Positions 1 to 7,455 of a stretch of 64,000 bases of DNA are shown piece after piece. The stretch's first letter is position 1; every line of letters starts with the position of its first letter. Location: contig CAMNLA010000043.1 in NCBI GenBank assembly GCA_946542925.1, positions 1-64,000 on the forward strand, read 5' to 3'. This DNA is from UBA4363 sp002393965 (GTDB lineage Bacteria > Bacteroidota > Bacteroidia > Bacteroidales > Paludibacteraceae). Position numbers and translations under genes: made by a program. Under the pieces are notes generated by a model. The model searched no databases. It had not been told where the DNA came from and was given only the letters and a program-made list of their open reading frames with translations.

Positions 1-227
1 AACAAAAAGGTTCATTTTCAATAGTCCTTTTCTCGCCTCAGCATAACCCAAATAATTTTGGCTTCTGCTTTCGGCTTAACGAAAAGGTTCTGAATATAAG
101 GCCATTCGGTATCTGTCGTCTTTTGAATATAGGAATAGTCAGCATTTTGGCAAGGTCTTTGTTTTTACAAAAATGACATAAACACACTGGCAATCCAGAT
201 TTTTTAACCCACAAATGCTTAATTGCC
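1..227. other. Left edge without a recognised gene
   Basis: I see no convincing coding region before the small lipoprotein at 228. A reading frame on the minus strand here has no recognisable protein features and I treat it as chance. No clear TAnnTTTG promoter element is visible. Confidence 0.4.
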
Positions 228-389
228 ATGAAAAAACATCTCATCCTTCTCGTTGCACTGATCCTGACGACCTTACTCAACTCTTGCATCATACTGGATG
301 ACGGGTATTACGGAACCTACCATCATCATTACAGTGCACCGCCACCTCCTCACCACCATCCTCACCCTCATCATCACTATCGTCGTTAA
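228..389 (+). CDS. Small histidine-rich lipoprotein (53 aa)
   Basis: A 53-codon gene with an N-terminal Lys-Lys, a hydrophobic stretch (residues 5-17) and a lipobox-like LLNSC, so Cys20 would be the lipidated residue. The mature part of about 34 residues contains ten histidines in HHH clusters separated by prolines and tyrosines. It is probably exported and anchored in a membrane. The histidine clusters could bind a transition metal, but that is inference. I do not recognise the family. It lies 136 bp before another lipoprotein gene on the same strand. The start is the only ATG giving a proper signal sequence. Confidence 0.6.
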   Translation: MKKHLILLVALILTTLLNSCIILDDGYYGTYHHHYSAPPPPHHHPHPHHHYRR

Positions 390-525
390 ACCAAACATTG
401 CCGTTACCGACCACTTTACCTTCTTCCGGTTTCGTCATATCAAAAGAAGAAGTAGCAACAAAGAATAAATTTACTCAAAGACAAAGTTTGGCAAGATAAT
501 TGCATTCACATACAAAAACATAACT

Positions 526-861
526 ATGAAAAAAGTCGTCAAAATATTACTTCCGCTATTGCTTTTATTCTCGTTGACGGCCTGTGTCGTAGAAAACGAC
601 CATGACCGCATCGTTACGGTGACAAACGAGATGGGAAAGTCGATAGTAGTAAGTATCAATACGTTTGACGTTGACGAACCAACCGTTGTCATTCCTCCTC
701 ACGCATCAGTGGACTTCATCACCAACGACAACGTGTTACAGGTCCTGCATTATAAAATCTACGGATACTCTCTCGTGTACGATGTTGGTATCGACTTACT
801 CGCCTACCACAGTTACATCGACATTCTGGGGTCCGGAGGAGACATTGTCATAACAGATTGA
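526..861 (+). CDS. Small lipoprotein, unknown function
   Basis: A 111-residue protein with a clear lipoprotein signal: MKKVVK, a leucine-rich core, and LTAC, so Cys20 is the likely lipidated residue. The remainder, about 90 residues, is rich in Val, Ile and Asp and looks like a small beta domain. No catalytic motif is visible and I do not recognise the family. A strong terminator follows at 926-959, so it ends its transcription unit, which may begin with the His-rich lipoprotein upstream. Confidence 0.6.
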   Translation: MKKVVKILLPLLLLFSLTACVVENDHDRIVTVTNEMGKSIVVSINTFDVDEPTVVIPPHASVDFITNDNVLQVLHYKIYGYSLVYDVGIDLLAYHSYIDILGSGGDIVITD

Positions 862-925
862 AAATCATTTTTGCACCCTATATAAAACTAGGTTTTAAGC
901 ATAATTGTTTTAGTTATTGAATCAG

Positions 926-959
926 AAAAGAGGGCGAAACTACCGTTTCGTCCTCTTTT
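926..959 (+). terminator. Rho-independent terminator
   Basis: Two 15-base arms (926-940 and 945-959) pair around a four-base TACC loop with a single G-T wobble. The right arm ends in TTTT and is followed by more T. It closes the lipoprotein unit upstream. Confidence 0.85.
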
Positions 960-1139
960 CTTTTCCTATCTTCTCCCAGCGTTCTTTTATCAGGAAACTT
1001 CCATTTCTTTGATCAGCTTAGCCGACACACCTCCAACATCAGTAAAAAGAAACTTTTTTTATTAAGAAAGGCAAAGAAAGATTCTTTCTCACACGCATTA
1101 TTTTCGACAGGACAACCCATGAAACATTTCGTTTTTTCT

Positions 1140-1147
1140 TATATTTG
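1140..1147 (+). promoter_or_regulatory. Promoter -7 element TATATTTG for purU
   Basis: An exact match to the Bacteroidota -7 consensus TAnnTTTG, 27 bases before the purU ATG. No TTG at the expected -33 spacing. Its position argues against an upstream TTG start at 1145 for purU. Confidence 0.6.
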
Positions 1148-1174
1148 TACAATATACTGAAGTTAAAGAGCACC

Positions 1175-2041
1175 ATGACAAAATCCGACAACACCGCGAT
1201 TCTCCTCATCAACTGTCCTGACAAATCGGGTATCCTCGCCACAGTCACAGACTTCATCACAGTCAACGGAGGCAATATCCTCTACCTGGATCAGTGGGTA
1301 GATCGCGAAGACGGGCTTTTCTTTATGCGCGTAGAATGGGATTTAGAACATTTCAAGATTCCGCGTGACCGCATCAACGAATACTTTGACACTTTGATTG
1401 CCGGACGCTTGAACATGACCTTCTACCTGCACTTCAGAGACATCAAGCCCCGCATGGCCATATTCGTCTCTAAGATGTCCCATTGTCTCTATGACCTCCT
1501 AGCCCGAGTTGCTTCAGGAGAATGGAACGTAGAGGTTCCTGTCATCATATCCAACCATCCGGATTTACAACACGTGGCAGAAGAATTTCATATCCCGTAC
1601 AAGATATTTCCGATCAACAAAGACAACAAGGAAGAACTGGAACCGCAGGAAATCGCATTGCTGGACGAACTAAAAGTTGATTTTATCGTCTTAGCACGAT
1701 ACATGCAGGTATTATCCTCCGACTTCATCAATCACTACCCGAACCGAATCATCAACATCCACCATTCATCTCTGCCGGCATTCATGGGTGCAAAGCCCTA
1801 CCATCAGGCCCATGCCCGAGGCGTAAAACTAATCGGTGCCACATGTCATTACGTAACGGCCGACCTGGATGCGGGTCCTATCATTGAACAAGACGTCGTA
1901 CATATCACACACAAGGATACCGTAGAAAATCTCGTACGCAAAGGAAGAGACATTGAGAAAATCGTTCTCTCAAGAGGTGTAGCCAAGCACCTGAATCATA
2001 AGGTTCTGGCATTCAACAACCGCACAGTCGTATTTGACTGA
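1175..2041 (+). CDS. purU: Formyltetrahydrofolate deformylase
   Basis: Hydrolyses 10-formyltetrahydrofolate to formate and tetrahydrofolate, supplying formate and balancing the one-carbon pool. The 288 residues contain an N-terminal ACT domain (about residues 7-85, beginning AILLINCPDKSGILATV) and a C-terminal formyltransferase-fold hydrolase domain. Family catalytic residues are visible: Asn194 and His196 in NIHHSSLP and Asp232 in ADLDAGPI. The length is normal for PurU. I chose ATG 1175 because an upstream in-frame TTG lies inside the -7 promoter element. The next gene starts within or just after its stop codon, suggesting co-transcription. Confidence 0.95.
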   Translation: MTKSDNTAILLINCPDKSGILATVTDFITVNGGNILYLDQWVDREDGLFFMRVEWDLEHFKIPRDRINEYFDTLIAGRLNMTFYLHFRDIKPRMAIFVSKMSHCLYDLLARVASGEWNVEVPVIISNHPDLQHVAEEFHIPYKIFPINKDNKEELEPQEIALLDELKVDFIVLARYMQVLSSDFINHYPNRIINIHHSSLPAFMGAKPYHQAHARGVKLIGATCHYVTADLDAGPIIEQDVVHITHKDTVENLVRKGRDIEKIVLSRGVAKHLNHKVLAFNNRTVVFD

Positions 2042-2057
2042 TTTTCTTTCCCATTCC

Positions 2058-2912
2058 ATGACGTTTCAGGATCAAGCTGAAAGCATACTAAAGAATCAGA
2101 CTGCGACATGGTCCTTGGCGACAAGGAATTATGCAGCCCTGCGGGACATACGCCTACGGGATTTCCAGTTCGGACAGATTACCATTCGTATACAGCACAA
2201 TCCTGCTCGCGCCGTTTCCTCGCTTGCCAAAACTGACAGAAAAACACTTGCTGAGCGTCCCTGTTTTCTATGTGCACAGAACCGTCCCAACGAGCAAATA
2301 GGGATTACGCTCTTCGATTGCTATGAGTTGCTGGTTAATCCATTCCCTATCTTCACGAAACACTTTACCATAGCATCCATAATCCACGAGCCGCAGAGAC
2401 TTTCGCAACAGAAGTTTCTTCACATGCTGGAACTGGCACGCCTCCTACCGGACTATTATCTGTTCTACAATGGAGCGCATGCCGGTGCTTCCGCCCCCGA
2501 CCACTTCCATTTTCAAGCAGGCAATGCAAATTTCTTCCCTCAGCCCGTAGAAAAGGTTTCCCTCCCGTTTCTGTGCGCCAAGAGCCAAACCACATCATCA
2601 AAAGAACAAGCCCTCGAATGGTTTCTTACTATGCTCCATAAACTGGAAGAGAGAATACAAGAGACAGAAGCCCACCGTGACGAGGAAGCGATGTTCAACT
2701 TGTTTGTCCGTTACATACAGCCTTATTGGACACTTACCATCTTCCCTCGCCGCGCTCACCGGCCTGCCAGTTACCACAAAGGAACACTGATGATTTCGCC
2801 GGGTGCCGTAGATATGGCCGGTGTACTGATTGCCGCCCGTGAAGAAGACTTCCTGAAAATAACGGAACAAGACATCCGCACCCTCTACTCGCAAACGTCC
2901 CTAATACTCTGA
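2058..2912 (+). CDS. DUF4922 protein, GalT/HIT-like nucleotidyltransferase
   Basis: A 284-residue soluble protein that I assign to the DUF4922 family. Two motifs place it in the GalT/HIT superfamily: CFLCAQNRP (Cys69, Cys72), resembling the zinc-binding CxxCPGN of galactose-1-phosphate uridylyltransferase, and DHFHFQ (His149, His151, Gln153), matching the catalytic HxHxQ. It therefore probably transfers or hydrolyses a nucleotide or sugar phosphate; the substrate is unknown. An alternative TTG start at 2034 would overlap the purU stop by 8 bases. I prefer the ATG at 2058. Its stop lies 10 bp from the convergent SUMF lipoprotein gene. Confidence 0.7.
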   Translation: MTFQDQAESILKNQTATWSLATRNYAALRDIRLRDFQFGQITIRIQHNPARAVSSLAKTDRKTLAERPCFLCAQNRPNEQIGITLFDCYELLVNPFPIFTKHFTIASIIHEPQRLSQQKFLHMLELARLLPDYYLFYNGAHAGASAPDHFHFQAGNANFFPQPVEKVSLPFLCAKSQTTSSKEQALEWFLTMLHKLEERIQETEAHRDEEAMFNLFVRYIQPYWTLTIFPRRAHRPASYHKGTLMISPGAVDMAGVLIAAREEDFLKITEQDIRTLYSQTSLIL

Positions 2913-2922
2913 GAAGAAACTC

Positions 2923-3987
2923 TTATTGATCAGTTTGCACACCTCGCTTATTTCGGGCTACAAGTCGGAAGCCGGTTGTCTCACTACCGCCATTGGCATA
3001 GTCAGCCTCCCGGTACGTCACGCGACAATAGCCACTATAATCATCCCAAGCGCCTCCTCTCACCACATGTCTATTACCAATCCAGGGACCTGAAGGGTCA
3101 GCCTGCCGACGGGTGGAATAAGGTCCAAAGTAGTCGGAGCACCACTCCTTGACATTGCCACTCATGTCATACAGTCCCAGTTCGTTACGCATACAGAGTC
3201 CAACCCGATGAGTGCCATACCCTCGATTTCCTTTTCCCTTTGCAAAACTATTCTCATAGAACCACCCTACCTGATTGAGCGTATCGCTACCCGCATAGCG
3301 GAATCCAGACGAGCGATTCCCTCCTTTGGCAGCATATTCCCACTCTGCCTCCGTCGGAAGATCAATTACCATCCTTGAAGTATCCATTGCTCCTGACAGA
3401 AACAACATCTCATTAAGTTTGCTCAAAAATGCCTGTATATCATCATAACTCATCCCATAAGCAGGACATCCGTCACCAAGTCCCGTCTCTGCATTCCAGC
3501 ATTCTGCGACTTTATCACGTCCCATCAACTGCAACCACAACTGCTGCGTCACTTCAGTACGTGACATACGGAAACTGGATACAACAACCTTGTGTGCCGG
3601 AACCTCATCCGCCAACACTTCTGTATCGTAAAACTCGTTATTCAAGGGTTCCTCCGTACGTCCCATAGTAAATTCTCCACCTTGTATGCCAACCATCACC
3701 ACCTTCAGTCCGTTGACATAGAACGACCAATTATCTATCTGTGACGTGTCCAACAACGCCCAGCGCAAGGAATCATCCTTGCGGATCGAATCCACTCTGC
3801 GCAACGAATCGACTCTACGCAACGAATCAATGCTACGCATTGAATCAACCCAGTGCAGAGAGTCAAGCACGTTATCTTCCACCTTGCCAGCACACGAAAC
3901 AAACATCAACTGCATACATAACACCATTATTGTACACATTATCACGGAAAATCCTACTGTCCTCGTACGCTTACAGATAGAGTTCAT
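2923..3987 (-). CDS. SUMF1/FGE-domain lipoprotein with hexapeptide repeat
   Basis: A 354-residue lipoprotein. The signal ends at LMFVSC (Cys32). Residues 41-76 are six tandem hexapeptides of the form [V/I/D/L]-D-S-[L/M/I]-R-R. From about residue 100 to the end is a formylglycine-generating-enzyme fold, with GGEFTMG, PTEAEWEYAA, LGLYDMSGNVKEWC, VVRGGAWDD and TTGFRLV. The paired catalytic cysteines of true FGE are not both present: GYCRVTYR keeps one, while the position five residues earlier is Asp. A sulfatase-maturing activity is therefore unlikely, and a ligand-binding or envelope role is more probable. GldK/PorK of type IX secretion share this fold, but no gld/por neighbours are present. 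Confidence 0.8.
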   Translation of the reverse strand: MNSICKRTRTVGFSVIMCTIMVLCMQLMFVSCAGKVEDNVLDSLHWVDSMRSIDSLRRVDSLRRVDSIRKDDSLRWALLDTSQIDNWSFYVNGLKVVMVGIQGGEFTMGRTEEPLNNEFYDTEVLADEVPAHKVVVSSFRMSRTEVTQQLWLQLMGRDKVAECWNAETGLGDGCPAYGMSYDDIQAFLSKLNEMLFLSGAMDTSRMVIDLPTEAEWEYAAKGGNRSSGFRYAGSDTLNQVGWFYENSFAKGKGNRGYGTHRVGLCMRNELGLYDMSGNVKEWCSDYFGPYSTRRQADPSGPWIGNRHVVRGGAWDDYSGYCRVTYREADYANGGSETTGFRLVARNKRGVQTDQ

Positions 3988-4041
3988 CTCCTGTCATTAT
4001 TTTTTCGGTGGGTAAAAATACTCTTTTTATACGAAATAACG

Positions 4042-4049
4042 TATCTTTA
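4042..4049 (+). promoter_or_regulatory. Putative -7 element TATCTTTA
   Basis: Seven of eight matches to the TAnnTTTG motif, about 125 bases upstream of the small membrane protein gene. No -33 TTG at the right spacing, so support is modest. Confidence 0.35.
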
Positions 4050-4172
4050 CATCCTATGAATTTACCGGATTGGCTGTCCCTTATCACCATCCGATCCGGA
4101 GCCGACATACACCTTCATTTATCCATGTGCTATTCATTCACAAATTGAACAAACCTAATCCAGATACACCCC

Positions 4173-4604
4173 ATGATGAACATCTTGCCTTTTTACGTTT
4201 GGACCACCGCATTGCTATGGATTATCATCTCCTTGATTATTGCTTTTCTAGGTGACCAACGCCAAATAGGATTTGTTCGTGCCTTCATTGCCTCCATCCT
4301 CCTGACACCCCTTCTCGGCATGTTCATCACGTTGAGTACCGAACGCAAAGACGTAGCCCGCTGGCGCAGAAGACTGACCCGCCGAAGCATTGACTCCAAG
4401 AAATTCATCCATACTAATGAAGATTTCTCACACGTCAGACTGCACGATGAGTTGGAAAAAACGACTGAAACTCTGATCCAACGCACGGACCTGTTGCAAC
4501 GCCATGTTGAGGAGCTTCACCATCTGATACGGAATCTGCAGAAATCATGCACCGATGACAAAGCGGCGAAAGAGAACACAGCTGATTCCGACATCCCATC
4601 CTGA
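4173..4604 (+). CDS. Small membrane protein with coiled-coil tail
   Basis: A 143-residue protein with two predicted membrane segments (about residues 9-27 and 36-54) separated by a short charged loop, then a basic stretch (RWRRRLTRR). A C-terminal helix of about 60 residues with leucine-type spacing looks like a coiled coil. No signal peptide and no catalytic motif are visible, and I do not recognise the family. It could scaffold a membrane complex. Two adjacent ATG codons can serve as the start (4173 or 4176). The following gene has its own -7 element. Confidence 0.55.
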   Translation: MMNILPFYVWTTALLWIIISLIIAFLGDQRQIGFVRAFIASILLTPLLGMFITLSTERKDVARWRRRLTRRSIDSKKFIHTNEDFSHVRLHDELEKTTETLIQRTDLLQRHVEELHHLIRNLQKSCTDDKAAKENTADSDIPS

Positions 4605-4636
4605 ACATTTCAGAATCCTCTCTCGAAAAAATAACA

Positions 4637-4644
4637 TATCTTTG
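4637..4644 (+). promoter_or_regulatory. Promoter -7 element TATCTTTG
   Basis: An exact TAnnTTTG match 77 bases upstream of the start at 4721. No TTG at the canonical -33 spacing. Confidence 0.55.
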
Positions 4645-4720
4645 CATCCACTTGTATTTCACACTAATGCAAGCCTTTCTTTTCCTCCCATCTTAATCTA
4701 TCAAACTAAGGAAGAAATTC

Positions 4721-5896
4721 ATGAAACACATGCATCGCTTTCTTGCGATACTAACCCTATTGACTCTCAATTCCCTCTCTCTGGTATTTTCTCAGACAGA
4801 TACACTCTCCATTCATACGATAAACGACTCTCTGGACAATTTCCGCCGAGGTCTCTATGCTCACCAACAGGACCTCAGCCATGAAACCCAAGAACTTCTC
4901 AACATGATTCCATCGAGGACAAGAGAGACCCCCAAAGAGACGTCCCCAACCAACACCACTTCCACACAAAAGACAGACATCCGCGAAACGCTGATTATCA
5001 GCATCCCCTCAGACTCTGCCACCATACCTTCCACACCATCTACCTCACCGTCCCCACTCAAAGACAATTCCACCTCTTCCTCTGCATCTACTGCAACCAC
5101 ATCCTCTAAACCCTACTATAACCGGAACGAGTTCGGAGTTCCCGAATACGAACCCGTATTCCACCGATTCTTCAACCGTTTCAAGAGCCAGCTTCCTCTG
5201 AAACTCGGTTCAGAAATCTCCATCACAGCATGCTCCGTTCCCGACTCTGCGACTGTACGATTCACCCTCTCGTATGCCGAGAACAACACTACGGTACAAA
5301 AGATCTCTCCCGACATCATCAACACCATCTTCGTCTATGCCATGGGTGAAAAGGCAGCCGCCACCTATCTCATTTCCTATGCCTACTTCACAGGACGCGA
5401 CATCAAACTAACCTGTATTGGCGCTCGGACACGTCAACGAAAGTATGCTACTATCGAAAATGGTTTCCTTGAAGAAATCTACCACACCTTCAAAGATCAC
5501 GCTGACTCCCTTTATCGAGCTCCGTACCGATACTACAACAATTATGATATCCTCACTGCCAAGTACCTCTCCATTCTACTTTTTGAACCACCACGATATT
5601 TCCCACCTCGAACACTACCAGACGGATCGGTACTCAACGAAATATACCTCACAGACCGCAACATCGTCACCAATATATCCTACCAAAATACTTCCACAAA
5701 CATTGACCCAGTCAAAATCAAAAACGAATTATTACAGGACATTCCAAACAACCCAGACAACTACAAAATCTACATTCTCACACACCGAGGTCTCTATTAT
5801 TCCTTCACCGAAACCCTTACTGGACGCAAGTTCAATATCTCCATACCCTACGACCAAATCACCTCTTTGTCCTCCTCCATGTCTGGATTACGCTAA
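4721..5896 (+). CDS. Exported protein of unknown function
   Basis: A 391-residue protein with a cleavable signal peptide ending near LVFSQ (about residue 25) and no lipobox cysteine. Residues about 65-130 are a Ser/Thr/Pro-rich linker of low complexity. The remaining 260 residues form a compact domain rich in Tyr, Asn and Ile that I do not recognise, including EYEPVFHRFFNRF and PPRYFPPRTLPDG. It is probably periplasmic or secreted. It has its own upstream -7 element and is followed by purB with a separate promoter, so it appears monocistronic. Confidence 0.6.
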   Translation: MKHMHRFLAILTLLTLNSLSLVFSQTDTLSIHTINDSLDNFRRGLYAHQQDLSHETQELLNMIPSRTRETPKETSPTNTTSTQKTDIRETLIISIPSDSATIPSTPSTSPSPLKDNSTSSSASTATTSSKPYYNRNEFGVPEYEPVFHRFFNRFKSQLPLKLGSEISITACSVPDSATVRFTLSYAENNTTVQKISPDIINTIFVYAMGEKAAATYLISYAYFTGRDIKLTCIGARTRQRKYATIENGFLEEIYHTFKDHADSLYRAPYRYYNNYDILTAKYLSILLFEPPRYFPPRTLPDGSVLNEIYLTDRNIVTNISYQNTSTNIDPVKIKNELLQDIPNNPDNYKIYILTHRGLYYSFTETLTGRKFNISIPYDQITSLSSSMSGLR

Positions 5897-5947
5897 AACA
5901 TTCCTTTTTCAATCATTCCGATAAGAAGGATAATACGAAAAAAGATG

Positions 5948-5955
5948 TATTTTTG
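5948..5955 (+). promoter_or_regulatory. Promoter -7 element TATTTTTG for purB
   Basis: An exact TAnnTTTG match about 98 bases upstream of the purB start. No good -33 TTG. Confidence 0.5.
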
Positions 5956-6052
5956 TATTTTACTTATCGGATATACCATCCATCGGTCACTTGTTCAATC
6001 CTTATTCCTTGGACAAGGACTCAGACGGATATAAAACTTTTTTCTGACTATC

Positions 6053-7396
6053 ATGACACTTGACACATTGACTGCAGTCTCTCCCGTTGACGGACGCTAC
6101 AGATCCAAAGCACAACCTCTCGCCCCCTACTTTTCCGAGTATGCGCTCATCCGCTACCGTGTACGCGTCGAGGTTGAATACTTCATTGCGCTTGCTGAAT
6201 TACCATTGCCACAACTCAGTACCGTGGACCATAACGTTTTCCCTCAGTTGCGTGATATCTACGAATCCATGACAGAAAACGATGCCCGGGAAATCAAGGA
6301 AATCGAAAAAACGACCAACCACGATGTCAAGGCTGTCGAATATTTCCTTAAGAAACGGTTTGACCTCCTCGGACTCTCTTCGTTCAAGGAATTCATACAC
6401 TTTGGACTCACCTCACAAGACATCAACAACACAGCAACCCCGCTCATGCTCAAAGAGGCGCTGCTTGACGTCATTTTCCCAGCTTTAGAGGAACTCATCG
6501 GCAAGCTCGACTCTCAGGCCCGCGAATGGAAAGACATCCCTATGCTGGCCAAAACACATGGACAACCAGCATCGCCAACACGTCTCGGCAAGGAAATTGA
6601 GGTTTTTGTCAGTCGTCTGCAGACACAGCTCAGTGCCATGAAACAACTTCCTATCAGCGCCAAGTTCGGTGGTGCAACCGGCAACTTCAATGCGCACCAC
6701 GTCGCTTATCCCGACTATGATTGGGTTGAATTCGGCAACCGTTTCGTCAGTCAGAGTCTCGGATTAGAGCGTGAACAGTGGACTACACAAATATCCAACT
6801 ATGACAACCTTGCAGCCGTCTTCGATGCCATGCGACGCATCAACACCATTGTCATCGACCTTGACCGCGACATTTGGATGTATATCTCCATGGGCTACTT
6901 CAAACAAAAAATCAAGGCAGGAGAAGTCGGTTCTTCAGCTATGCCACATAAAGTTAACCCTATTGACTTCGAAAATTCCGAAGGCAATATGGGGATAGCC
7001 AATGCCATACTCTCCTTTCTTTCCGGCAAACTTCCAGTCAGCCGACTTCAACGCGACCTTACAGACTCCACCGTACTGCGCAATGCCGGTGTTCCGCTTG
7101 CACACGCATTAATTGCCATCCAATCCACACTTAAAGGACTTGGAAAACTCCTTCTTAATGATGAAGCCATACGACGCGATCTTGACGACACCTGGGCCGT
7201 CGTAGCCGAAGGAATTCAGACCATACTGCGTCGCGAAGGATACCCTAACCCTTACGAGACACTAAAGGCACTCACACGCACCAATGATGGGATTACACGC
7301 GAATCCATACAACAATTTATTGATACCCTTGACGTTTCCGAAACAATCAAGGATGAGTTGAGACGTATCTCTCCGTTCAATTACACTGGAGTATGA
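6053..7396 (+). CDS. purB: Adenylosuccinate lyase
   Basis: Catalyses two steps of purine synthesis: SAICAR to AICAR plus fumarate, and adenylosuccinate to AMP plus fumarate. At 447 residues it matches the longer bacterial PurB type. The fumarase/aspartase superfamily signature SSAMPHKVNPI lies near residue 295. Other conserved segments are FGLTSQDINNT and LAKTHGQPASPT (about residue 165). It is cytosolic. It has its own -7 element and is followed 59 bp later by an ABC exporter gene with a GTG start, with no terminator seen between them. Confidence 0.97.
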   Translation: MTLDTLTAVSPVDGRYRSKAQPLAPYFSEYALIRYRVRVEVEYFIALAELPLPQLSTVDHNVFPQLRDIYESMTENDAREIKEIEKTTNHDVKAVEYFLKKRFDLLGLSSFKEFIHFGLTSQDINNTATPLMLKEALLDVIFPALEELIGKLDSQAREWKDIPMLAKTHGQPASPTRLGKEIEVFVSRLQTQLSAMKQLPISAKFGGATGNFNAHHVAYPDYDWVEFGNRFVSQSLGLEREQWTTQISNYDNLAAVFDAMRRINTIVIDLDRDIWMYISMGYFKQKIKAGEVGSSAMPHKVNPIDFENSEGNMGIANAILSFLSGKLPVSRLQRDLTDSTVLRNAGVPLAHALIAIQSTLKGLGKLLLNDEAIRRDLDDTWAVVAEGIQTILRREGYPNPYETLKALTRTNDGITRESIQQFIDTLDVSETIKDELRRISPFNYTGV

Positions 7397-7455
7397 TCCA
7401 TCCAAGCATCTCGAAGACCGAAAAAAATAGCCAAATCAATTAAACACTCCCACGG

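Noticed and set aside
2923..3987. GldK/PorK of the type IX secretion system
   Set aside because: Only the SUMF fold is shared; no gldL, gldM or gldN neighbours and the repeat linker differs.
4056..4148. A 30-codon frame upstream of the small membrane protein
   Set aside because: It follows a weak -7 element but shows no run of one amino acid and no hairpin terminator, so a leader-peptide role is unsupported.
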